Source: Anaerolineae bacterium CG2_30_58_95 (GTDB taxonomy: Bacteria; Chloroflexota; Anaerolineae; Anaerolineales; Villigracilaceae). Taken from it: DNA of 5,826 bases. This document shows positions 1 to 4,251 of the stretch, piece after piece (the first letter of the stretch is position 1; each line of letters starts with the position of its first letter). Where the stretch lies: positions 1 through 5,826 of the forward strand of contig MNXK01000129.1 in NCBI GenBank assembly GCA_001872165.1, read 5' to 3'. A model generated the notes under the pieces. It was not told where the DNA came from. It made no database searches and worked only from the letters and a program-made list of their open reading frames with translations. Both the position numbers and the translations under genes were made by a program.

Positions 1-47
1 CGGACAGAGGCGTGGCGGTGAATCAGTTCGATGGTTGGATTGGTCAT
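1..47 (-). CDS. Probable nitroreductase-family protein, N-terminal fragment
   Basis: Only the first 15 complete codons (MTNPTIELIHRHASV, with an R codon beginning at the window edge) are visible; the rest lies off the window. The pattern Ile-Glu-Leu-Ile-x-x-x-x-Ser-Val-Arg resembles the N-terminus of FMN-dependent nitroreductases of the NfsA/FRP group, where the segment after the first helix carries Arg and Ser residues that help bind FMN; that is family knowledge applied to a very short fragment. The ATG overlaps the stop of the upstream acetyltransferase gene by four bases (ATGA, positions 47-44), so the two are very likely translationally coupled. The call is tentative because any short N-terminus can mislead. 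Confidence 0.55.
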   Translation of the reverse strand, partial: MTNPTIELIHRHASV

Positions 48-550
48 AGGCGTATCTCCAGCTCGATTTCGTCGCGAATGGGGATTCCATCCATTCCAGT
101 GAGCGGGATTTCCGGTTTCAAGCGGCGGTCTTTTTCGATGGCGTTGAGGTGGACGGCGGCGATGACGAAGCCGCGCTTCTGGTAGAAGCGCAGAGCAGGG
201 GTGTTGTCATTGGTGGTGACGACAAACAACCTGCGGCACCGTTCGACAGGCTCACGGCGGCGCTTTTCTCGACCCGCAGCCTGCTTGACCGCTTCGATGA
301 GCGCGGTACCCACGCCCAGACCTGCGCGCCAGGCGTCCAACGTGACGATCTCGCAGGCTTCGCCTTGGATGTGATAAGTCAGCAGGCCGATGATTTGACC
401 ATCTGCCTCAGCGACAAACCCTAGCAGCTCAACAGGACGATATATTTCGCCATGGACAACGACGGTCTCTGCGCTCCAGTGTTCAACTATTACGCGGGTG
501 TTCCAGGCGTAATCATCTGGGGTGGTGGGTCGGATGATGAAAGTCGTCAT
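44..550 (-). CDS. GNAT-family N-acetyltransferase
   Basis: A 168-residue protein starting at the ATG at 550. A GTG at 580 would add ten residues (VRLYSQQQDY), but the conserved-looking start MTTFIIRPTTPDDY favours the ATG; neither start has a clear Shine-Dalgarno site. The acetyl-CoA pyrophosphate-binding loop of motif A is AGLGVG (residues 76-81), followed by the helix TALIEAVKQ. Motif B is visible as VVTTNDNTPALRFYQKRGF (110-128), with the typical Asn...Ala...Phe-Tyr...Gly-Phe. The C-terminal part, LKPEIPLTGMDGIPIRDEIELE, matches a GNAT subgroup I recall with endings such as IPIRDEIELE. The acyl acceptor cannot be read from sequence. Odd feature: residues about 96-104 are encoded by a short palindromic repeat that seems to have entered the gene in frame between the motif A helix and the following strand. 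The gene lies just downstream of the R-M cassette but has the higher G+C of the host (38 of 60 bases at 241-300). Confidence 0.88.
   Translation of the reverse strand: MTTFIIRPTTPDDYAWNTRVIVEHWSAETVVVHGEIYRPVELLGFVAEADGQIIGLLTYHIQGEACEIVTLDAWRAGLGVGTALIEAVKQAAGREKRRREPVERCRRLFVVTTNDNTPALRFYQKRGFVIAAVHLNAIEKDRRLKPEIPLTGMDGIPIRDEIELEIRL
239..257. repeat. Short palindromic dispersed-type repeat inside GNAT gene
   Basis: The plus strand reads CCGTTCGACAGGCTCACGG, whose ends CCGT and ACGG are inverted repeats around an imperfect centre. The core TTCGACAGGCTCA (TGAGCCTGTCGAA on the coding strand) is a motif I recall from dispersed intergenic repeats of many environmental bacteria. Here it is within a reading frame and encodes roughly REPVER. 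Other copies cannot be seen in this window, so its repeat nature rests on recall. Confidence 0.5.
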
Positions 551-581
551 ATAGTCTTGCTGCTGAGAGTACAAGCGCACA

Positions 582-590
582 ATTGATTTG
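582..590. repeat. 9-bp direct repeat, left copy flanking the R-M cassette
   Basis: ATTGATTTG lies six bases beyond the methyltransferase stop codon (596-598) and is repeated exactly, in the same orientation, at 2409-2417, about 24 bases upstream of the nuclease start. The two copies bracket the AT-rich R-M cassette. It could be an insertion footprint or a chance match in AT-rich sequence. Confidence 0.4.
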
Positions 591-595
591 GCAGA

Positions 596-1525
596 CTATT
601 CATCTGTCAGCGAAACCTTTTGAAATTCGTATGGCGCTTTTTGCTCAAAAAGTGCTAATTGTCCCACGTGAATCATTTCCATTTGCGGCTCTGGATCGTA
701 GTTTAACACAATTGCTTCCAACATTGGATTTCTGTTTTTTTCACTTGCTCCAACATGATAGAAATGTTCCTTTGTAAAAACAGTGAATTTTTTAGCATAT
801 TTTTTAAGAGCCTGGTTTGTTCGATATTGGTTACTGTGCCAAGTTGACAGAATGAATCTGGCTTTGGCTACAGTGAGCAAATCGTATAAATCCTGCTCAT
901 CTTTTTCTGTCCAAGAATTGAAATAGTCTGTGTGCCTGCCGATATAAGGCGGATCGCAATAAATAAAGTCGTTTTCTGTGGCATTTGACAAACTCTGGCG
1001 AAAATCGGAACATAGAAATTGCCAGTCATACAGGCTGGTTGCTTGACTGACATGCTTGATTTGGTTGACGATTTTAGTCACGTATGCCTTGGCAAAACGG
1101 TTGGGTTTGTGGCCAAATGGTACATTGAATTTACCGCCTTTGTTGAATCGCATTACGCCATTGAATGATGCGCGATTGAGAAACAACAGATCAAGTGGAT
1201 GGCCGTTTAGATTGAATCGCTCTCGGATTTCGTAATAGTGTGCCTCGCCTTGTTCTCGAAGGATGTCACCTTCTTCGGTAAGGAATTCTTTGGCAATTCC
1301 GGCTGTAATTTCTCCTTGCTTGATGGCATTGTATAAGTTGATAATATGCGGGTTGATGTCGCTGAAAACTGCCCGTTGAGGGCGTACATTGAACCCTACA
1401 ACGCCCGAACCCATAAATGGTTCAAACCACGTTCCATTTTCATCGAGCGAAACATGGTCAAAAATCCATTCTACCAATTTGGTTTTGATTCCCTGACATT
1501 TCAGGGGAGGCACAATGACTCTCAT
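596..1525 (-). CDS. M.EcoRV-like D12-class adenine-N6 DNA methyltransferase
   Basis: A 309-residue type II modification enzyme predicted to transfer a methyl group from S-adenosylmethionine to N6 of adenine in GATATC, protecting the host from the partner nuclease. Motifs in order: PPLKCQGIKTKLV (6-18), the D12 N-terminal element; SAM-binding FEPFMGSG (34-41); DINPH (56-60); NRASFNGVMRFN (117-128); catalytic DPPYIGRHTDYFNSW (191-205); and TKEHFYHVGASEKNR (251-265). The QGIKTKL, IGRHxDYFNSW and KEHFYHVGASEKNR segments agree with M.EcoRV as I remember it, far beyond general D12 similarity; the length (M.EcoRV is about 298 residues) also fits. The ATG at 1525 overlaps the nuclease stop by four bases (ATGA, 1525-1522). 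No strong Shine-Dalgarno site precedes it, so translation probably depends on coupling. The C-terminal tail contains QLALF (289-293), resembling a sliding-clamp-binding pentapeptide. The codon and base composition is AT-rich compared with the flanking genes. Confidence 0.95.
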   Translation of the reverse strand: MRVIVPPLKCQGIKTKLVEWIFDHVSLDENGTWFEPFMGSGVVGFNVRPQRAVFSDINPHIINLYNAIKQGEITAGIAKEFLTEEGDILREQGEAHYYEIRERFNLNGHPLDLLFLNRASFNGVMRFNKGGKFNVPFGHKPNRFAKAYVTKIVNQIKHVSQATSLYDWQFLCSDFRQSLSNATENDFIYCDPPYIGRHTDYFNSWTEKDEQDLYDLLTVAKARFILSTWHSNQYRTNQALKKYAKKFTVFTKEHFYHVGASEKNRNPMLEAIVLNYDPEPQMEMIHVGQLALFEQKAPYEFQKVSLTDE

Positions 1526-2385
1526 CTTGAAGTTTTCCGTCTGGGTTTGTTAATCATTGGATTTGCCAATGCGAGGTCCTGTGTGCGATAAGCAAGAAAT
1601 TCACGCAACAACGTTATCTTTTTAGCCTTTCCGCTGGGTGTGGTGATGGTGATTTTGCCATAGTTCATCCAATAATCGTCAAACCATTCTTCGCCCAGGA
1701 GTTTGAAAACACCGTTTCGGTTGAGGATATCATCAATTTTGTTGATGCTGCCGATGTTAGCAGTGTTTGAACTGCCTTGCTTGTCGCTAGCAATTTCCCA
1801 TTTTTCTGCGACAAAGAACTGAAAATCACGAATGACTGACACGATAGATTGCAATTCGTTCAGTCCTCGTATGTGCGTTTCGTCGGTCCTTTCCGATGTA
1901 GAACGAGAGTAAATAATTCCCAGGCAAAAATGTCCTAGATATTCGTTGTATGGGAACTGAATGTTTTTCTTGCTTGTCCTCTTGACGAAATATTCTCCAT
2001 GTGAGCCGAGTGTAAAACCATTGCAAAACTCTGGATTATCTGGCAAACGATAGGTGGTTTTCAAATCTACCGCAAATTTGATTCTCTCATCACTTGCTAT
2101 AACAAACGAAAGGTCAGGATAATAGTTTTGCTGTTCAGCCAGTACAATGTGAAAGCCGTTATTTTGAGCAAATTCCAAGATTTTTGGAAAAAGATGAATC
2201 TCAAGAATTTTAGAAACAATCTTGGTGTCTGCGGAAATGGTATAAATGTTGCGGAACACGTCAATGAAACCCTTGACCGTCCACTGGTTATCGTCGGTTG
2301 AAATGTGTCCTTGTAAAGTTTCAACAAATTCTGTCAATTTATTCTTGAATTCGGCTTTGATCTTGTTATTCTTGCTTTTGCTCAT
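1522..2385 (-). CDS. EcoRV-like type II restriction endonuclease (predicted target GATATC)
   Basis: A 287-residue protein clearly related to EcoRV (245 residues), which as a dimer cuts GATATC to blunt ends. Compared with EcoRV from memory: SADTKIVSKILE aligns with the segment holding T37, K38 and E45, giving E62; QQNYYPD aligns with QQNHYPD, giving the Q-loop Q85/Q86 and catalytic D91 (D74); VDLKTTY aligns with IDIKTTY, giving D107 and K109 (D90, K92). IASDKQGSSNTANIGSI (198-214) corresponds to the recognition-loop region of EcoRV (G182-T186, then TNIGSI). A central NEYLGHFCLGIIYSR and a late DDYWMNY also match. The start at ATG 2385 is preceded by GGAG six bases upstream; a TTG at 2403 would add six residues and lacks such support. 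Compared with EcoRV it has about 17 extra N-terminal residues and a basic C-terminal extension ending KPRRKTSR. It is followed directly by the methyltransferase gene (ATGA overlap). Base composition is low (24 G/C in 60 bases at 1681-1740). Confidence 0.95.
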   Translation of the reverse strand: MSKSKNNKIKAEFKNKLTEFVETLQGHISTDDNQWTVKGFIDVFRNIYTISADTKIVSKILEIHLFPKILEFAQNNGFHIVLAEQQNYYPDLSFVIASDERIKFAVDLKTTYRLPDNPEFCNGFTLGSHGEYFVKRTSKKNIQFPYNEYLGHFCLGIIYSRSTSERTDETHIRGLNELQSIVSVIRDFQFFVAEKWEIASDKQGSSNTANIGSINKIDDILNRNGVFKLLGEEWFDDYWMNYGKITITTPSGKAKKITLLREFLAYRTQDLALANPMINKPRRKTSR

Positions 2386-2391
2386 CGTTTG

Positions 2392-2395
2392 CTCC
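2392..2395 (-). promoter_or_regulatory. Ribosome binding site of the endonuclease gene
   Basis: On the minus strand GGAG lies six bases before the ATG at 2385. It decides that ATG over the in-frame TTG at 2403. Confidence 0.6.
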
Positions 2396-2408
2396 AACCA
2401 CAAAAAAG

Positions 2409-2417
2409 ATTGATTTG
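2409..2417. repeat. 9-bp direct repeat, right copy flanking the R-M cassette
   Basis: The second exact copy of ATTGATTTG (first at 582-590), in the leader just upstream of the endonuclease gene. Together the copies delimit a segment of about 1.83 kb that contains only the R-M pair. Confidence 0.4.
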
Positions 2418-2448
2418 ATGGTCATAAAACCGCATTTTACAAAGTAAC

Positions 2449-2976
2449 TTATGGCTGAACGAGTATTTCAATAAAAATCGGGTCCCCAAATGGTATCCCC
2501 TGCGGATCGTAGGCCTGCCACGCGCTGCGGTACGTACCCGCTTCAGACGGGGCGGCGAACTGGATGCGAATGACGGCTTGGGTCCCGGAACGAGCCGGGT
2601 ATAGCGCCTGCTCGACGGGTGCACCCATGTCCGGGCCGGCGATCAGGCGCAGGCGATAGGCATGATCCCAATTGCAAGTCCCGTTGTTCTCCACCAGCCA
2701 CTGCTTGTCGAGCGTGCTTCCGGGCGCGACCTGGCTGCCGTCCGGGATGGTCAGGTCTTGCAGGTAATAGAGATTGTCAACGCATTGCGGTGCGGACGCG
2801 GCGGGCGGATTATAAACCACCGCAGGCTGCGAAGCCGTGAGCAGCGCGCTGACGGGCGTTGGTGGGATATAAACGGTTGGCATAACATTTTCTTTGCCTC
2901 CGCAGGCAGATAGAACCAGCTCCAAAAAGAAAAAGATGGACACAGGTATGAACCTTTTCGGCGAAACTGTGTCCAT
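2449..2976 (-). CDS. Lipoprotein with NBR1-type Ig-like domain
   Basis: A 175-residue predicted exported lipoprotein. Residues 1-25 form a lipoprotein signal peptide: basic PKRF, the hydrophobic stretch IPVSIFFFLELVL, and the lipobox LSAC with the lipidated Cys at 25. A Pro/Ala-rich linker (about 33-63) follows. Residues about 65-175 form an Ig-like domain of the kind first named from NBR1: LTIPDGSQVAPGSTLDKQW, VENNGTCNW (95-103), then AAPSEAGTYRSAWQAYDPQG and FGDPIFIEILV, with Trp93, Trp103 and Trp153 in the expected places. In bacteria this domain is common in Chloroflexota surface proteins; its ligand is generally unknown. The ATG at 2976 has GGAGG five bases upstream; a GTG at 3009 inside the repeat tract and an ATG at 2988 are less likely starts. 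It follows recA on the same strand across the 7-bp repeat tract and may be read from the recA promoter. Confidence 0.85.
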   Translation of the reverse strand: MDTVSPKRFIPVSIFFFLELVLSACGGKENVMPTVYIPPTPVSALLTASQPAVVYNPPAASAPQCVDNLYYLQDLTIPDGSQVAPGSTLDKQWLVENNGTCNWDHAYRLRLIAGPDMGAPVEQALYPARSGTQAVIRIQFAAPSEAGTYRSAWQAYDPQGIPFGDPIFIEILVQP

Positions 2977-2981
2977 CCGAG

Positions 2982-2986
2982 CCTCC
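2982..2986 (-). promoter_or_regulatory. Ribosome binding site of the NBR1-domain lipoprotein
   Basis: GGAGG on the minus strand lies five bases before the ATG at 2976. It selects this start over GTG 3009 and ATG 2988, and the resulting protein has a compact signal peptide. Confidence 0.7.
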
Positions 2987-3003
2987 ATCCAAAAACTAAA
3001 GCG

Positions 3004-3059
3004 AGTCACGTGTCACGTATCACGTGTCACGTATCACGCATCACGTATTACTCATCATT
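3004..3059. repeat. Tandem degenerate 7-bp repeats (TRTCACG) after recA
   Basis: Consecutive heptads on the plus strand are AGTCACG, TGTCACG, TATCACG, TGTCACG, TATCACG, CATCACG, then decaying TATTACT and CATCATT. The TGTCACG/TATCACG pair repeats with a 14-bp higher period at 3011-3038. CACGTG palindromes occur at 3007-3012 and 3021-3026. The decayed end runs into the recA stop codon (3057-3055), which is doubled as TGATGA. The tract fills the gap between recA and the lipoprotein gene. Confidence 0.85.
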
Positions 3060-4140
3060 CTTCCCCCACCCCTTCAGCTTCCTCTTCCACACCTGAGAGC
3101 GGCAGGGCGGCCACTCCACCCGAGGCCTGTTGCCGGATAGCCAGCTCGATCTCGTCGGCCAGGTCGGGATTCTGGCGCAGGAACTCTTTGGAGTTCTCGC
3201 GGCCCTGTCCGATGCGAACGTCGCCGTACGAGAAGAACGCGCCGCGCTTGTCCACGATGCCAAACTGGGTTGCCAGGTCAATCAGGTCGCCGACCTTGGA
3301 GATGCCCTCGTTGTACATGATGTCGAACTCGGCCGTGCGGAAGGGCGGCGCGACCTTGTTCTTGACCACGCGCACGCGCGTCCGGTTGCCGACGATCTCC
3401 GCGCCGACCTTGATGGACTGGATGCGGCGGCAGTCCAGGCGCACGGAAGCATAGAACTTGAGGGCATTGCCTCCCGAGGTTGTCTCGGGATTGCCAAACA
3501 TCACGCCGATTTTTTGGCGCAGTTGGTTGGTGAAGACAACCGCCGTCTTGGTCTGGTTGATCGCGCCGGAGAGTTTGCGCAACGCCTGTGACATCAGGCG
3601 GGCCATGGCGCCCATCTGGGCGTCGCCCATGTCGCCTTCGATCTCGGAGCGCGGCACCAGCGCGGCGACCGAGTCGATCACCACCACCTCCACCGCGCCG
3701 GAGCGGACGAGTGTCTCGGTGATCTCGAGGGCCTGTTCGCCGGTATCGGGCTGGGAGATCAACAGGTTGTCCACATCCACGCCGCAGCGGGCGGCATAAG
3801 TGGGGTCGAGGGCGTGTTCCATGTCAATGAACGCGGCAGTACCGCCCAGTTTTTGGGCCTTGGCCACGATGTGTTGGGCGAGAGTGGTCTTGCCGGAGGC
3901 CTCCGGGCCGTAGATTTCGGTGATGCGTCCGCGCGGGATTCCGCCCACGCCCAGCGCCAGGTCGAGGGACAGCGAACCGGTCGGGATAACTTCCACGTTC
4001 ATGCTGTGCGCCTCCCCCAGGCGCATGATGGAACCGTCGCCATAGCGTTTGACGATGTCGCCGAGGGCCTTGTCCAACATGGCGCGGCGCGCTTCGTTCA
4101 TGGAGCTATTTGAATCGGGGTCAGTGGGTTTGCGTGGCAT
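3055..4140 (-). CDS. recA: RecA recombinase
   Basis: A full-length RecA of 361 residues: the ATP-dependent filament-forming protein that drives homologous strand exchange and, in the SOS response, LexA self-cleavage. Visible elements: the start of the core, [11 protein letters not shown] (33-43); Walker [10 protein letters not shown] (78-86); the IDMEHALDP segment with Glu108 (E96 of E. coli RecA); Walker [11 protein letters not shown] (152-161); the loop L1 region [18 protein letters not shown] (168-185); TNQLRQKIG, then L2 [18 protein letters not shown] (215-232); the conserved VKNK (259-262); and [12 protein letters not shown] (310-321). The acidic tail [10 protein letters not shown] (352-361) is typical. 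No intein or frameshift is present. The ATG at 4140 has GAGAGG six bases upstream; Met14 is a less likely start. Its own promoter with a probable LexA box lies upstream. recX, a frequent recA neighbour, is not next to it here. Confidence 0.99.
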   Translation of the reverse strand: MPRKPTDPDSNSSMNEARRAMLDKALGDIVKRYGDGSIMRLGEAHSMNVEVIPTGSLSLDLALGVGGIPRGRITEIYGPEASGKTTLAQHIVAKAQKLGGTAAFIDMEHALDPTYAARCGVDVDNLLISQPDTGEQALEITETLVRSGAVEVVVIDSVAALVPRSEIEGDMGDAQMGAMARLMSQALRKLSGAINQTKTAVVFTNQLRQKIGVMFGNPETTSGGNALKFYASVRLDCRRIQSIKVGAEIVGNRTRVRVVKNKVAPPFRTAEFDIMYNEGISKVGDLIDLATQFGIVDKRGAFFSYGDVRIGQGRENSKEFLRQNPDLADEIELAIRQQASGGVAALPLSGVEEEAEGVGEE

Positions 4141-4146
4141 AAGATA

Positions 4147-4152
4147 CCTCTC
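4147..4152 (-). promoter_or_regulatory. Ribosome binding site of recA
   Basis: GAGAGG on the minus strand is six bases upstream of the ATG at 4140, a normal spacing that supports this start over the internal Met14. Confidence 0.75.
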
Positions 4153-4170
4153 TTCTCTTAATTTTGTCAG

Positions 4171-4198
4171 AGTATAGCACAGATGTTCGATGCGTCAA
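4171..4198 (-). promoter_or_regulatory. Sigma-70-type promoter of recA
   Basis: On the minus strand TTGACG (4198-4193) and TATACT (4176-4171) match the -35 and -10 consensus at five of six positions each, with a 16-base spacer. Transcription would start near 4164, giving a leader of roughly 25 bases before the recA ATG. The element lies in the 111-bp gap after the M23 peptidase gene, so recA can be expressed independently of it. Confidence 0.75.
4177..4188 (-). promoter_or_regulatory. Probable LexA (SOS) operator in recA promoter
   Basis: The minus strand reads GAACATCTGTGC, one mismatch from the core GAAC-N4-GTTC used by Gram-positive-type LexA (DinR); with the preceding C it gives CGAACATCTGTGC against CGAACATATGTTC. 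It sits exactly between the -35 and -10 hexamers, where a bound repressor would block RNA polymerase. That recA is SOS-regulated in most bacteria supports the reading; the LexA motif of this organism is not known from the window. Confidence 0.65.
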
Positions 4199-4251
4199 GG
4201 CTTTTGGCTCTTTGGCGCGCCACCAGCGGGAGGTCAGATTGGCAATCCGAC

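Larger units (their letters stand above)
2386..2448 (-). other. AT-rich leader upstream of the R-M operon
   Basis: This 63-bp gap separates the lipoprotein stop from the endonuclease start. It is AT-rich and is the only place upstream of the operon for a cassette-specific promoter. I see no good sigma-70 pair: TTGTAA is a possible -35-like hexamer, but no good -10 follows at 16-18 bases. I see no hairpin followed by a T-run that would stop readthrough from the lipoprotein gene, and no obvious controller-protein operator. Transcription may therefore come partly by readthrough. Confidence 0.4.

Noticed and set aside
868..1389. Short minus-strand open frames of about 60 codons inside the methyltransferase gene
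   Set aside because: They are out-of-frame shadows of the methyltransferase, which is intact from start to stop.
2404..2440. Controller-protein operator or strong promoter upstream of the nuclease gene
   Set aside because: No symmetrical operator pair and no good -35/-10 combination could be found; only a weak TTGTAA-like element is present.
2895..2908. Small hairpin TGCCT-CCGC-AGGCA in the lipoprotein gene
   Set aside because: It falls on the lipobox codons (Ala-Cys-Gly-Gly), which explains the sequence; a 5-bp stem is common by chance.
2894..3454. Plus-strand open frame of 186 codons across the repeat tract and recA 3' end
   Set aside because: It is antisense to recA and the lipoprotein gene, and its His/Ser/Thr-rich middle is just the 7-bp repeat translated. 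No domain is recognisable.
3130..4113. Several long plus-strand open frames opposite recA
   Set aside because: They are antisense shadows caused by the high G+C and codon bias of recA and show no independent coding features.
4213..4222. TGGCGCGCCA palindrome downstream of the M23 gene as a transcription terminator
   Set aside because: It has no loop and is not followed by a T-run in the direction of transcription, so it is not a convincing intrinsic terminator.
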